Positions 1 through 14,366 of a stretch of DNA of 64,000 nucleotides are shown piece by piece. The notes under the pieces were generated by a model. The model did not search any database. It saw only the letters and a program-made list of their open reading frames with translations, and had not been told where the DNA came from. Position 1 is the first letter of the stretch. Each line of letters opens with the position of its first letter. The DNA comes from Rhea pennata (taxonomy: Eukaryota > Chordata > Aves > Rheiformes > Rheidae), in assembly GCF_028389875.1 (NCBI RefSeq), contig NC_084702.1:41229053-41293052 (forward strand), given 5' to 3'. Position numbers and translations under genes: made by a program.

Positions 1-2029
1 TTACTCCAGAGCACTCCGGAAGGATCAGTTTTAAGCCTTCCCCTCCAAAAAGTCTAGTTTCTGGCCCTGGTCTGAATGCATTTCCCTCACTGCTGCTGGG
101 GAGAATCTTTTCAGGGAGAATGGCACAAATTGCACATGTATCACCCTGATTAAACCTAATGGCAGCCTAAGTTATCAAGAGACAAAGCAGGGAAAGAAAT
201 AAATGTAGCATTTGGATGCCCTGCGTTCAAAAACCTGAGTACAGGCCCATTGGTGCAACACTTGCACTGCTATAAATTACAGTTAAAACAGCACCAAATC
301 TAAGTTCGGATATCCAGTGTTATGCTTACATTTCTTATTAAAGATGAGGTTCATCTTTTTTTCCTTATGGTTTCCAAGAACAGAGTCTTTCACCATAAAC
401 TTGACCCAGATATAAATACTCAATTTCTTGTATTTAAGAGACATCACTGATGATGTTAATAATAGTCAACAGCAACCAATACTCAATACAAGGGTCAATA
501 CAAGTAAAATGCTCACATCTGACATTGTATTTTTAAAAGCAAACAAATAACCCAACTTAGCATGAAGAACTGGTTGTGTTTATCATATTCAAAACATTAT
601 TAAAAAAGATTAGGTAGCTTTTGGTTCTAAATCTATAAATAAATACAGTCCAACTAGAAAAGTATTTTCTCAAATATCAGCAGCTGGAAATGGCAAAAAG
701 GATGCCCAGCACCAGGCAACAAACTAGTTTCATTTTAAAGCACAGAAAGTTTTATCCTGTGATCATGCTACTCTTTTCAGTGGCCAAGTTAAATACACAA
801 CTCTACTTCCCATACTTTCAAAACAGAGAATGATAAGCTCTGCACAAAATTATTGAATGCTGAATTAAGAATTAAGAGAATATTTTTGCCCTGTTCTTAA
901 AAAAAATAATTAAAAACTTGATTTTTTCTTTTATTTCTAGAAACTGGTTCATGTCACAGAAGTTGATAGAAAACTTTTACTTACCCTACTGGGAAACTGG
1001 GCAGATTCAGATGCAGCACCTCTCCCCAAGTAAACTCACCACTGCCTTACCTGTCTTCAGCCCACTGAGACTACTGGCTGAGTGGGCATTACTCAGTAGG
1101 AGCACAGCATCTCAAAATACACAGTATTTGGTGCCTGGTGAGTATATAACTGGATACTTTGTGCATCATAAATAAATCACTTAATTAAACCTCCAATTTA
1201 TAAATAAATCTCTAAATCTCTGGATCTCTAAGGGAATCACACAGTGTTACACTGTTAGAAGTCGTGTAGCACTGGGGAAAACAAAAGAAAGAAAGCACAA
1301 AGTCCTTGAGCGTATTTTATTTGATTGCAACCTAACAGATGGACGTCACAGTAAGTCACCTCAGGGACCTTGGTAACATTTACTCTTCTGCTTTACAAAT
1401 GGCAGCAGAGCCCAAGAGCAAAATAACCATAACCAAGCTTCAAAAAGAAATGCAGCAGCTATGTGCTTTTGGGTTGTTAATCATGAACAGACATGAAAGA
1501 AGGGGACAAACATCACTTCTGGGCAGAAGTATGAGGCATCATTCCTTTTGAAGTCCATTTTTCATATGGTATCAAACTTCCAAAAATATCTTGCCAAGGC
1601 AGGTCTCCATCGCAGTATTCTTTAAGAGGTCCTTTAAAAAAACAGGCTAGTATCTACCTGTCTGGGAAAAGAATCCCAACAGAAGTGCTTCCAGTTTAAA
1701 GCATACCATATTCCAGGTTGTCATGGTATATGCTCACAGAAGTTCAGTTGCAAGCTATTCAAGATGCAAACACAAAATATTTCTACTATATCATAGTGCA
1801 GGCCGAAACATCAGCAACAGTGATACACCTCCATGCTAGGCATTGCATTTGAATAGGCTTGTACTTTGATGAGCTTACAATTTAAAGGAAAACAGGCTGC
1901 AGTAAATGAGAACGGCAAGAGAGCTACCAGAGCTTAAAGAGTAAGTATACAAATTAAGAACAGAAAACAGTTACATATGCTAGCTTTATAGTTTACCTGT
2001 TTCAGTTCATAGTTCTGGAGTTTCCAAGA

Positions 2030-2073
<44 letters not shown>

Positions 2074-5000
2074 AACAACAACAAAAACCCCAAAACCTAA
2101 TCCTAGATGAAGACATAATAGCAATGATCCTTCACAGCTTGCTGACCACAATGCTATCAGCAGCAGTCAGTATCGTGTTTCTTTGCATTACAGCTCCATT
2201 GTGGTCTCCTATCACTTTCACAGTACAAAATGAATTCAAGCGCAGTGTCTGCAGCCAATGTGAATAATAAAATAATGACTATTTAATCAAACCTACAAAG
2301 CCTTAAAACTGTCATCTGGCCTGGGAATATTGGGTCTTCCATATTGGTGGATAAACTTGGGGTAGGAGACAACAAGGTAAACTAGATGTGGATCAAACAA
2401 ATCATATTTGGTAGGGAAGGAGAAATGAAGAAGGAAAATTTAATTTTAAACAAACCCAAAGTGCTCTTCAATGCAAAACACAATGATTTATTTAGGGGCT
2501 CCCTAAGCTTCTTGTTTCCTAGGATGAATTTCCAAAAGAACAACCATTCTAAACCAAAACAATGATGCCTTAGTTTTCTAAAGATTTCCAACATTTTTGG
2601 AAAAGACTTCCAAACTTTTCACAGTTAAATTCAAATTGACTTGGCAAGTACTTCTGGCACCAAAACTACCATTTTCGTTAAGCTTACTCATAGATAAAAA
2701 CATTTTGCTTAGCTATGGTTACAATAAACTCTTAAAATAAGTGTAGTGGTTTTCTTCTCAGTAACAATACCAGAGTGAGGACGCACACACCTAGTAAGCT
2801 CAGCAGCAACCCCCCTAGGAAAGTTCTTATAGATCTCTAGCCTCCTGGAGGATACAGTGACAGAGGCAAGCAACTGATGATTTACCATGGGAGACCTCCT
2901 ATAGTTGTAAGCAAATGCCCATTTCCCCCACAAGCCTTGTTTAGAGCTGTCTAATAATTACTGCCTCAGCAGAGTACAGCCTGCAGAAACACAGGTCTGC
3001 CTCCCACGGCACTCTGCGCTGCCCACTGTTTGCCACAGGTTGCAGAGGTGGGTTGTTGTTTGCTTTGATTTCGTGTCATCTCTTGCCTAGAGCAATACAA
3101 ATCTGAAAATTGAGTCCCGCTTCCAAATCACAGTTATTACAGAAGGAGAATATATTACATTTGCTGTACCTCAAGTGTACTCTGGAGGAAACACGACTGC
3201 AGAAAATGCCTAGCTATCTCTAACAGCAGAATAAGCCTTCAGGTACAAATCAGTTCTATCTGTATCTTTTGTGCTAGGTCAGACTTAATGGTCTGTATTG
3301 TACACAAGGTCAAACGGCACAATTTAATGGCCATTTCTATCTTTAAAGATTGCATAAACCCTGAGAATATCCCGAGAAGAATAAACTGGCAGTCTCACTC
3401 AGGAAACAGCGGAGCAAAGGTAGCCCTGTGAAGGACCAGGAGTTATTTGAGTCTCTAGAAATATAGAGAAAGGAGGAATCTCAGGCAGAGGTAGTACTGC
3501 ATGACTTCCTCTGCTTTCCCTAACTCAACACTTTTTTTCACTGGCCTTAAAACTCTCTCTCTCCTCACCTTGCACAATCAAGAAATAATTAATTGACTCT
3601 GGGATTCTTTGGTAACATCATGCAATACCCATCACAGGCAGAACAGAGAGAATAGAAGCTAGAAGCAGCTTATAGCACATTCCCAAATGCCACATTTTAG
3701 CATGAAAACAGTATTTCTGGCAATGACAAAAGTCAGTTCTTTGCAAATAAAAACAGTGCACAGGACTTATACCTGAGCACTCACACAAGGTATGTGACAA
3801 GCACAGCCTAATCCCAGTAAGCAACAGCCAGGAACTGGCTGTTGGGACTGACTTCTAAGAGTCGCTCCCCAGTTGCATCTTAACACGTGTGTTTGTTTCT
3901 CCTCCCAGCACAAACTCAAGGAACTTCAACCAGATACTCTCTAAGCTCTTACCATATGTCTCCAGGAGGGCCTATTTTGTTTTCTTGCCTAGTGAGGCCC
4001 CCTCCCCCATTACTCTGCAACTAGCCCTAGGATCACCAAAGAAGCCAGGTTGGGCAGCTGGTTCTTTCCCCTTGATTTTGGCACCTCCACGAGTGATGTA
4101 TTGGCCAGCATGACCTCTGCCTGTGTTTAGTATGAATTACTTGCAATCCAGGGAACCAGGATTCCTCTGCCAAGAATGGAAAAGGCCCAACTGCAGCAGG
4201 GTTCACATATTATGCTTTAGTAAAGGGAAAGACAGAAGTATCCATTTTAATAAACACAGCAAAGCAAAAAGCATAGTAAAACTCTTGCTTCTCCACACTT
4301 GGTTCCACGCTGTATTTGTCCTCACCCAGCACTAAAATAAGCACAGGTGAATGGATGGAGCACCTTTCTCATGGCATCTCCAGCTTCAGAACTATTATCT
4401 TGTTCTAACTCTACTGCTCAGCACCTTTCCCCAGTCAGCCAATCTAAACCAGAGACTCAAAGTTTTCTGGTTCCCTTAAACAACAAGCAAAATGCAGGTA
4501 TACTCTGCCTGCCTCAGTCTGCTGAAGCAGTATTCCAGGGCACCGCAGAACTTTTCATAAGGATTGCCTCAGGCCAGATCAATACGAAAGCTTTTATCTA
4601 TTGTTTCATTACACAATGCTTCATATAGCTTCCACCTGGACGACATGAAGACAAAAAACAAACAAAAGGCGAAAGGCTGGAGATTAGTCAGACACCAACC
4701 CACAAAACCCACAGTTTATGTCACTCACACAGTACATCGTGCAAGGGGAACATTCAGACTAAAAACAGGAGCATTCAGAGATTAAAAACTTAGTTCAAGT
4801 TGTCTCTCTCCCCTTCAGTACGTCAGCTGATTTCAGAGAAAAAAGAAAGATACGGAAGAAACAAGCACATTCTACACACTGCTTTTATGAAGATAATTTA
4901 TTTGCCTAGGGGACCTTGTGTGCAGGTTTCCTCAAAGTGCCATGTCAACAAACAGGAGCAACTGCTTTGATCACCCTGCAGAAGCACATTAGTCGCAGTC

Positions 5001-6906
5001 AGAGAAAACTAAGCTAGTACCTTAATAGTACACATCCAACATAGGCCAGTCTCCTGGCTTGCAGTGTTCAAAGCTCAAGTTTGCAATTCCACCTTTTGAT
5101 CTCAGTATTAGAGCTGATGCATCTCAAGATTTCTCAGCAAAATCACAGGGAAGAGTTATTCCCTAGTCCGTATTCCAAGGGCAAGGGCTCCTCCTCCTCC
5201 CTTTCCTGCAGTCAGACCCAGACAAAACTAGAAGTTATCTAAGCTAAAGTAGTCATGAAGACAGATGAAGTCTACTGTGACAAACAGTAACAGTCCATTT
5301 CAGAATAAATGCCAAATAACCATCTTCCATATAATAAGCTGCTGCCTCTGCCCCATTCCAACCCAGGAAACGGAAAGGCTTCCAAAATGCCGGTCAGAAA
5401 AGGTCCAGTGCCTTCCCTCCCTCCTAGTATCTAGTATGATTTTTCTTAGTAACTGTTCTGCAGATGTCACATAGTGGTTTTCCCAGAACTGTTTCTGCTC
5501 TTAAAGAAGACAGGGTAACAAATATTCATTGAAAGCCAAAAGTGATCACATTTCCAGTGAAGTGGTGAAGGAGGAATGATGGAGGTCAAGGCTTCTGAGT
5601 CTTCAGAAGCAGCTGGGGAAGAGGGAAAAAATTAAGAGCCCTCAACCGAGATGTTCACTGTCATATCCCTTCATCATAGCTTTTTTCATTACCTAGAGAT
5701 AGGATTAAATACTGGAAACTTCCCACTTTGTCCCTATGAATTTTGTTTTTAAAAACTCAACGGCTTTGCCTTTCTCTGTTTCTGGACTGTGCAGCTTTCA
5801 CAATCTATGCAAAACTTGCAATAATTCCATAAAATGCACACTGTCAAGAGTCTACTGGTGCTCCCATTAAACACAGCTCACATGTGAGTCAAAATAATGA
5901 AGAGTTTATGAGCAGTCCTGACAGGACTATGACAGCGGTGAACCAACGTATCTTCCTTTGCACACAAAGTTCGAAGATATTTCATATGATAAGCCTCAAA
6001 AATGGGTTCAGTTGATTTCTTAGATTTTTTTTATGAAGTTGTCACAAAAAAAATCTTTTTGCACTCTCTTGTGCTAAAAGCTAACAAAAATTGGTATAAT
6101 TAGTACTTAACACAAAATTTTCGGAGCAGAACAGCAGTCCACATACCAAACTTGGCTAATTTGTTTTTATTTTTCTGCAAGCAGTTTGTACATATCCAAT
6201 TTGTACTTCTTTGTTTTAGCCAGATGTTTGCACTTTCTACTAAACAAATGTCCTTTCCCCCTTCTTGATTTAGGGGCTCTTTTGTTTATTTCTCATTTAC
6301 ATTAGCTGCTCACTTTCTACTTATAGCATTCTCAACAATTAACTCACATTTAAAAATATATTAAAAAAAATACAAACAAACTTTGTCCAAGCCAGTGACA
6401 GAAGACTGTCCCATCAAAATAACCAGTTTTCACACAGTTCATTTCCAGAGAAATTTCCAGAGTTGCTACGCAGAAGAAATGCCTTTCACATTCAAACTAT
6501 TTGCTGCCTTAACTGAACGGTCCATTGGCTAGAGTTTCTTTATTGCTAAGGCTGGTTTTTCAAAGCATTACAACCTGACTGGCTGAGAAAAGTAGTAAGA
6601 TGCCTCGTCCAAGTACAGTTAGAGTTCTTATAGACTACCTTCACCACTCATTTTAATTAAATAGCCTGCTAACATAATGATGAATCTATCCTGAGGGAAA
6701 AAAAGAGGGAGAGGTTTAAACAACACTATTAGATGCAAATGAAAATTCAGTTCTGGGTTCAAGCTTAGAAACCAGATGTTGCCTAGCCTTGATCCCATCA
6801 GCATGCTTAAAACTTCCTTTTCTTTTAAAACGTCAGATATCTCTTCTGCCTTACCCACTGTCTGATGCAGCAAGCCACTCATACCTTTGGTAGCCTTTTC
6901 AGTGAT
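1..6906. other. Intergenic DNA downstream of YTHDC2, nothing recognised
   Basis: AT-rich, with short scattered open frames and no family motif, plus the A42 tract at 2031. No tRNA, rRNA or transposon was seen. The next gene on this side in other amniotes is expected to be KCNN2, but none of it is visible. Confidence 0.7.
2031..2091 (+). repeat. A42 tract followed by (CAA)n
   Basis: Forty-two A followed by CAACAACAACAAAAACC. No retroelement body was recognised upstream, so it is listed as a simple repeat rather than a poly(A) tail. The minus-strand poly-Phe reading across it is spurious. Confidence 0.9.
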
Positions 6907-7350
6907 TGCAGGAGGTCTGGGCTCCCCAGTACAAGAGGGACATGGATCTACTGGAGAGAGTCCAGAGTAGGGCTACAAAGATGATCAGAGGGCTGGAGCA
7001 TCTCCCCCATGAAGACTGGTTGTGAGAGCTGGGCCTCTTCACCCTGGGGAAGAGAAGACTGAGGGGGGGATCTTATCAATGTGTATCTGAAGGGAGGGTG
7101 TCAAGAGGACGGGGACAAACTTTTTTCATTTGTCCCTTGTGACAGGACAAGAGGTAATGGGCAGAAACTGAAGCACAGGCAGTTCTGCCTGAGCGTGAGG
7201 GGGAATTTCTTCCCTGTGAGAGTGACGGAGCACTGGCACAGGCTGCCCAGAGAGGCTGTGGAGTCTCCTTCTCAGGAGATCTTCAAGGCCCGCCTGGATG
7301 CAACCCTGTCTCACATGCTCTAGGTGACCCTGCTGAGCAGGGATTCTATC
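6907..7350 (+). mobile_element. CR1 LINE 3' fragment, internally deleted 3' end
   Basis: Matches the 3' part of avian CR1: GGACATGGATCTACTGGAG, then [20 protein letters not shown] and [20 protein letters not shown] in translation, then ATGCTCTAGGTGACCCTGCT. The usual GGTTGGACTAGATGATCTCC segment is missing; GAGCAGGG joins almost directly to ATTCTAT. 5' truncated, not a functional element. Confidence 0.93.
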
Positions 7351-10300
7351 AATGCTGATGAATTCACTGTTGTCTGATTGTTTTCAAAGGTTCCAAAAAC
7401 CTGGAACTGGTCTGAAGCCTTTAAGCTTATGCATTTTACTGTTTTTGTTGTTTTACAGTTGTTACACATAGTATCAGGGCATACTATTAAAAAGTCTCAG
7501 AATTTTATCATCTCCTCTGCCTATTTAAAATAATATTTGAGAACATAACTGTAGATACATTTTCAATGCACACAGAACACATCTTCCCTCCTCTCAAAGA
7601 TCTAGTCACTGACTACTTACAGGAATAATGGAAAAAAGTAGAAGAGTGAGAAAATATTTTCCGAGGTTGCAAACCCAAGTACAATAAAACTGAAATGCTC
7701 TGGAAAAATTCTGTTGCTAGCAATCTAGGACAACATAAAAAGCAAAGAGCAGAGCTCACAATTTTAAGCAGTTTGATATTGACAAGGAATTGCATTCTCA
7801 GTACACTGAGGGACCAAGAGTGACTTAGCTCAAGTATAAACAAACCTTAAACTGTATTTATACATGATATTTCAGTAAAAGACATTTAATGAGAATTCTC
7901 TAGAAAATTCCTGAGCAGTACAGATAAACACCCCACTGGCCGGGAAGTGATTCACTGAACAAGTTATACATGGTCATGGAGAGAGGCCAGGTCAGGCCTG
8001 GCAGCTGGATCCTGAACTCTGACCAGAGCAGATCTTTTTACTTAGAAAACCATCCTGACCATCAATCATTTCTTGGCGGTAAACAGCATTCTTACCCTAT
8101 CAATATTTACAGATAAACAGTATTATCTAAACCCTTTAGTAACTAACATGTTCATATTGCCCTACTCTTGCATTGTTTGCTTGCCATTGGAGAAAAAAAG
8201 AGTAATTAAAGAGGGATTTTAAAAATATGTCTTTTAATATTCACCTATAGCCTAACTGAATTATCTGTTCTCCTCCCCTCTATAGAAGTAAAAAGTGATA
8301 GGTGAGTGAGTCAGATACAAAGTAACAAGTTACTCCGCATCTCACTGCTTTTCTTGGGGTGAGGCCATTTTATTCACGTGCTCTAATAAATCTAGGTTTT
8401 ACTTTAAATTTTAAGTCCCCAGCAGGGAAAAGCTCATGCACTAGCCAGCTGCACCACCTAGCTTCTCTCTGAAGCATCTTCAGCATCCTATTTTTCATGA
8501 CAGCAGTGTTATTATTCCTTCAAGGTCAATGCTTCTTCCAATCTTCCCCCTCCTTATCCAGCATCTCTCACCATCGATTTTACAAACAATTCTCCAGCTG
8601 TGACATCTGGAGATTTCAAAAACCTTTCACCTAGCCAAGGCACAGCACAGGAGGGTAACAGAGCTGCTTTCGTCCTCCCTTCTGTTCTTCTACCTTGCAC
8701 AGAACTGATGGGACCTTTCAACCCAACATTACTGCCTATGAATACTGTGTCTGCATTTACTAAAGCCTCACACCATCTTTTATTGGTTTGATTCACTTCT
8801 GAGTGAAGAGTCATCAATTAAAAACAAACATCAGAATAACTCCCTTGATCCCCTTTCCAGCAGCATTTCCTTTCCTAAGGGTATTTAAACAGGGCACCTG
8901 TGATCTATGACTTCAGGCAATTTTTCCTGCTTTTTAAAATGAAAACTGGCACATCCACGCTAAGTCTCAGTTCTGACAAAAGCTCCCCCATGCCCTGCTT
9001 TTGAACTTGAGTGCTAGGAAACAAAGTTACAGGCTCTGTTTATCCCCCTTGGGCAAATGCATTAAGAGAGTCTTCAATTACATTCTCACCTCATCCATTA
9101 AAACAAACACCACCAGCACCCCTACCTTCAAGGCTCTGAGCAGGAATGGAAACAGAAACAATGTAGCTGAGGGAACCCTCAAAACCGCACAAAACTGCAA
9201 TAAAAACATGCCCACAGTGCTGGAGCATGGTCACCTGCAAAGTATTTGCAGGGTGCCTAGGAAGACACAAGGCCCAAAGATAAACTCACACGTGAAAGAG
9301 ACTGATGTAGTCTGCCACATCCATATTAGGTTAATCAGTGCAATCCAGCCAACATACATAACTAGGAGAGTAATACAGAGCTTTACAGTCTACCTGTAAC
9401 ACTTCCAAAGGTGTCCTACTGCCCTTCTGCTTATCTCTCTTCTCCTTCCTAAATTGGTATTTCTCATCAAATTTCAGGGCCTCCCCTAGAACAAAAGATA
9501 CATCCCTCTTTTGAGTAAAGGCTGTGGATGGAGCATAGTTATTTGCTTTTAGTAATAAAACCTCATTTAATATCATCTTGTGACATGTTAACACTTAGCT
9601 GCTCAAAGTGATAATCACTGAAACGTTACCCTTGTTGAGTTAGAAGACAGAATTCTTCATTAATAATTACAAATCAACTAGCAAAAAAGCACAGGTACGG
9701 AGAGTTTCTTAATTTGAATAGATCCATGAACCAGAAAAAAATGCAGAGTAACATTTTGAAGCTCATATAAATAAATTAGCAGAAGTAACACTTAAAATGA
9801 CACCAGCATTTAACAATTTCTCCTGGGTCCTCAAAAGATATTTCGAGAACTTAAAGCTTCCTCTTTTTTTTCCCCCACAGTTATGCTCCTAAATCAAATC
9901 CTTGGAGACACTTATTCATGTCTCAAAATAGAATTCAGGAAAAACATCAGAATACACTTACAGTTCATTGCATCTTGGTGCAATTTTGTATTACTTACTG
10001 ATGAGGTTTATCACACGGGAAGTTCATTTATTTTACTCAGGAAAGTATTGACAAAGATAAAGCAGACCACACTATTTCTTGAAAAGGCAGTTCACTATTA
10101 AGGTAGAAGTTCGGGTTATTACCAGACCCTTGCACAAATGAAGCTATGCAGTTACATTTATCAAAACTCCACTGAAGTCCAGTAAGACACATTAACAATT
10201 GCTCATGCTAGCGAAATTTATATCGAACATCCAAAGCAGTTGATAGTTTCTCATTATGCACCAGATGAGGAAAAAACTTCTATAAGCATGCAGTACCCTG

Positions 10301-13300
10301 GCAAAGCTCATTAAAGAGCAAGGGAAACAGTATGTATTTGCAGTTTTCTTTTCATTAAACACTCCCACTCAACTGAAAAATTCCATGATGCCTGAAAGTT
10401 AATTTTTTTCCTCCTGAAAAAAAAGCAGAATGCAATGCAGTTTCAGTTAAAAAAAAATAATAATACGCTTATTAGCATGTTGACTTCAAGAGCAGTATGC
10501 ATTTTGTTATTCTCTTCAGGAAAATAAGTTTTTAGATAATACAGTACAGTGTGTCAAAGTACCATATCAACAGTAACAATTACTGGCATAAACAAACTGC
10601 TGTGGAAGGAAGCATCATTTCTGCATCAAAGCAGAAAGAAAGTAGAAAAAAATCAAAAAAATGAGGTCTGTATTCTTACCTTGAGAGCTGAGAAATTAAG
10701 AAAGTACACTGTAAACTAGAAGGTCACAGCGAGTTTGGCAGCCCACAGAGAGCTGGAATTCTTCTCCACACAGTTTACTTTCAAAAAGATTATCAGATGC
10801 TTTACAGGAGCAGACGATATTAACTATTTTACACATCACAACTGCATTTTATTCTCAGCTGCTGACAGCATTCAGAATATCCTCAGATAGAAGCAATTTT
10901 GACAATTGTGTTTTGTTCCTTAATCTTATTTGATTGCTGTTGGGCTCCACCAGATATTCCCCACAACGTGAACAAAGTGGTAGGTACTATAAGAGCCTTA
11001 AGCTACAACCTCTGCTCATGCATCAACAGTACCAAATGCAGTAAGCCTAAAGGTACAAGGATCAGGCTGCAAATCTGAAAGCCATACGCTAAACAGCATA
11101 AGGCAAAAAATGGTTTCACATACCCCCCCCGCACATGGAGCAGCTTTAAAACTCCTTATGGGCTTGACACAGAAAAACACAGCCTCCTTTCCGAGTTGCC
11201 TGATCCAATAATGTGCCATGTTTTTTTTAGTATTTTCAGGACTCCAACTTTGTATTCTGTAACATAATACAAGGTATTCCCTCAATTTGATTTCCTGAAA
11301 ACTAATCTGTTTTTAAACCAGGATGTTTATTTTCATTTTATGTACTGGCGCCCTTTCAACAACAACTACAAAAAGAACTGAAACAATAAATAAAGCTTTC
11401 AGTTTGCAGAAGCACCTACTGCCTGCACTACACTGCCCATGAAAGCTACAACAAAGAGCAGCAAGAGAGCAGCAAGGATGCCTGGAGACAGTTGAGTATA
11501 ACCCACAGGAGAGAAACAACACAGCTAAGTGTCAGTATAGAGATGCAGGGTAATAGGAAACAAACTAGTAGTATTGTTTAGATAGTAAAATCCAAGAGAG
11601 AATTCAACCAGAAAGTGACTGCTCAGATCCACAACGGGGGGGGGTGGGGGGGGAGGGTGTAGAAATCAACAAAACAAAATTAGAGTAGCGCCAGAAACCA
11701 TTCTAATTCACTTTAAAGATGAATAACCTTCAGGGTAACTATAGACTGATCCAAACATAAGATAGAGAAATTGGCCTACCAGATCGGAGTTGTGATTTCA
11801 TTTTGACGATAGCCAATATCGAGCATTTAGAAAGAAAGTTACAAGGAATCTCATAGTAGACATTAAACCTGCAAGCACTAGAGGAATCGTCTTGAAATCC
11901 CTTTGCAGATTTTGTGATCAAGAAGCAGAAATGGTATAAGGTCAGCAATGCAGAAAAAGAAAATAAACGCAAAAAAGCAAATATGCAAAGAAACATTTGT
12001 AACAGGCTACAAGTTAACAAAAAACAGGTTTTTAGAGAAAGGAGCCAAGTCCTATCTGTGGCAAAAGAGCTTGCCATTTTTACTTCATTTTCAGAAGCAC
12101 GTTACTCAGGAGTCAGCACATCTCAGCATTTTCTTTTGAGACAGTAGTACAGCTCTGGTCTACTCTCTTGAGTAGTATCACTAGAGAGTTATCCCAAATC
12201 ATCACTGCTCGGATTAGCTTTGCTCATGAACAAACACACTTTGCAAACATGCGGCTGTAATCTACAACCCTATTTCTTTTCCCTCCTCACTCTAATATTT
12301 TGGCATAATTATGTAGCTTGCAAGAGGGCTGCATCTGAATCAGAGTAAATCCTAGCTGGCAACCTCCAAACTGAGGCTCTTACTATTGCACAGAAGATGG
12401 CAATGGCCCGTTTGTTCCATTTGTCATAACAGGAGCCAGCTTCTCTAAGTTGTCTGCTGTTTCTACCCCAAAGAGCCCTGGAGCTCTTCCAGACACTGAT
12501 GATACTTCTAGTTGCTACACACAGCAATGAAGATAATCTCTTTGGAGACCAGGAAGATGCAAGATGCAGAGTGAAAACAAAGGATACCAATATACAGTCT
12601 CAGAAAACTGGAATTTGCTTGATAGCTCAAAATAGCACTTACTTTCCAAAACATTCAATAAAGTAACATGACCCCAAAGGAGGACTTCAAAAAGAACAAT
12701 CAGAAAGGTTACTGCTGCACAGTCATTTGGCGTAGATTCAAAGTAATGTCTGTCTGTAGAAAAACACACTTATTTCCACCAGATGAAACCTGGCAAAATT
12801 TATACAGACGACAATACAGAAAATTAAGGGAGATTATCTGAGAAATGAAGGTCACTTACCACTGCGTTTCAAGAGTAGAATCTTTTAATATAGACATGTT
12901 TTTAGATTATATCAAAACAGTGCTTAAAAAGAGAATCCAAGAGAATACCAGCTAGACTTATCCAGAAATAATTTATGCTATTGTATGACCAGTTACCATT
13001 CAAAAATATCTATTACTATGGTACTACCATAAAACAGCTGCTTATTTAGATGTAAAAGGCACTGACAGCACACAAGGCTAATACATCTTTCTTCTGTATT
13101 TTTATTTAGAAATAAAAGTATGTCTGCAAGTGACTTGCACAGCAAAACAAGAGTACCATGTATCACATTGTTCAGTGTTTCTTAGTTCAAAATAACCTCT
13201 CCTAGTAATTTCAAAAATAAAAAATGAAAACATTTACATTTACTATACGATACTCCTTGCAGACTGTAGCATAGACAAGTTGCAGTATTGCGGTTTACAG

Positions 13301-14154
13301 AAAAAGCATTTACTTTCAGTTTTACAAAATCATACAACACTGTTGCTGAATGTCGGAAGTCCACAGAACGAGCAGCAGCAATTCTAACTACACACTACTG
13401 TTGATTTTGTCTTGTAAAGGTGGTCTCAACAGTTAGTCGGAAGCACTGATACACCATAGCACTGAGCTTACAATTGTATAAATCAGAGGTAAACTTCTTT
13501 TTTTATATCATCATTTAAAAGCTAGCATAATCATCTCATTACAGAGGACCTTTCTATGCCTCACCTAACATCAAGGCAGGTCCTTTGGATTTGTGCTCAA
13601 GACATAACTCCGATTTAGTCTTCCCTGAGTTCAGCTTTTACTCAGATACTGACAGCAACAATCCTGAATATGTATCCATGAAGATATGTGCAGCTTCATG
13701 GGAAGAAAGAGAAGGCAGAAAATACAAACAGTAAAGTAAGGTAAGTTCAACGGAACAACAAATCGTCAGCTTATTAGAACCAGAAAATAACATGCAAACA
13801 TCGTCACCATGGACATTGATTTATCCTGTTTTGTCAGTACTAAAATTAGTAAAACAAGCAAAATCATGTGAACCTTGTTTTAAAATATTTGCTTATCTGG
13901 TAAATTGAAACCGACTGTAGGAAGTCTGATCACCATGAAAACATTCACAAAGAAAGTGAAAGGTAAGTGTACAGTTTTAAGTCGCAGTACATAATTAGCT
14001 CCTACCTTCCCTCCTAGAGTTTTAAACCGAGTACAATCTTACTTTTCTGTAGAATATTGGATTTTAAGTGCTAACTCTTGCAGTCTTACCATTGAATTTA
14101 GTGAAAACATTTTATAAAGCTCATTTTGCAAAACAACAATTTAAAACCAAAACT
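7351..14154. other. Intergenic DNA between the CR1 copy and the presumed YTHDC2 3' end
   Basis: No recognisable gene. The longest open frames (132 codons at 9001-9399, 112 at 11739-12077 on the minus strand) are low-complexity or compositionally random. Contains the G-run cluster at 11636. Minor T/A runs throughout. Confidence 0.65.
11636..11657 (+). repeat. G-run cluster (G9-T-G8-A-G3), G-quadruplex candidate
   Basis: Three closely spaced G runs with enough guanines to form four G3 tracts on the plus strand. Intergenic, about 2.5 kb beyond the presumed YTHDC2 3' end. Confidence 0.75.
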
Positions 14155-14169
14155 AAAATTAAAGACAAC

Positions 14170-14175
14170 TTTATT
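14170..14175 (-). terminator. Candidate YTHDC2 polyadenylation signal AATAAA
   Basis: Canonical hexamer on the minus strand, followed within about 30 nt by T/G-rich sequence (TTTTGG, TTGTTGTTTTGC). It is the best of three hexamers downstream of the stop codon, but use of this site is not proven. Confidence 0.4.
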
Positions 14176-14348
14176 ACAGACTTTTGTATTTCAAAACACT
14201 AAACAGTCAAATACAAAAACATAAGCTCTAAAATCATTGCTGGCAAAACATAAGCAGTGACATAGAATGGGACCCAATTGTTTATGACCTCAAATCATAT
14301 CTATTAAACTGAAAATTGAATTTAATTTGAATTAAAAAAAGAAAAACC

Positions 14349-14366
14349 ACACACACACACACACAC
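14349..14366 (+). repeat. (AC)9 microsatellite
   Basis: Simple dinucleotide repeat inside or next to the presumed YTHDC2 3' UTR. Confidence 0.9.

Noticed and set aside
1934-2116. 60-codon minus-strand frame with poly-Phe
   Set aside because: Translation of the A42 homopolymer.
7081-7323. 80-codon plus-strand reading frame ending in [21 protein letters not shown] and similar frames at 20734-21009
   Set aside because: This peptide is the well-known translation of the CR1 LINE 3' region, not a host gene.
9001-9399. 132-codon plus-strand frame
   Set aside because: Starts at a TTG, no family motif, no splice or CpG context; consistent with chance.
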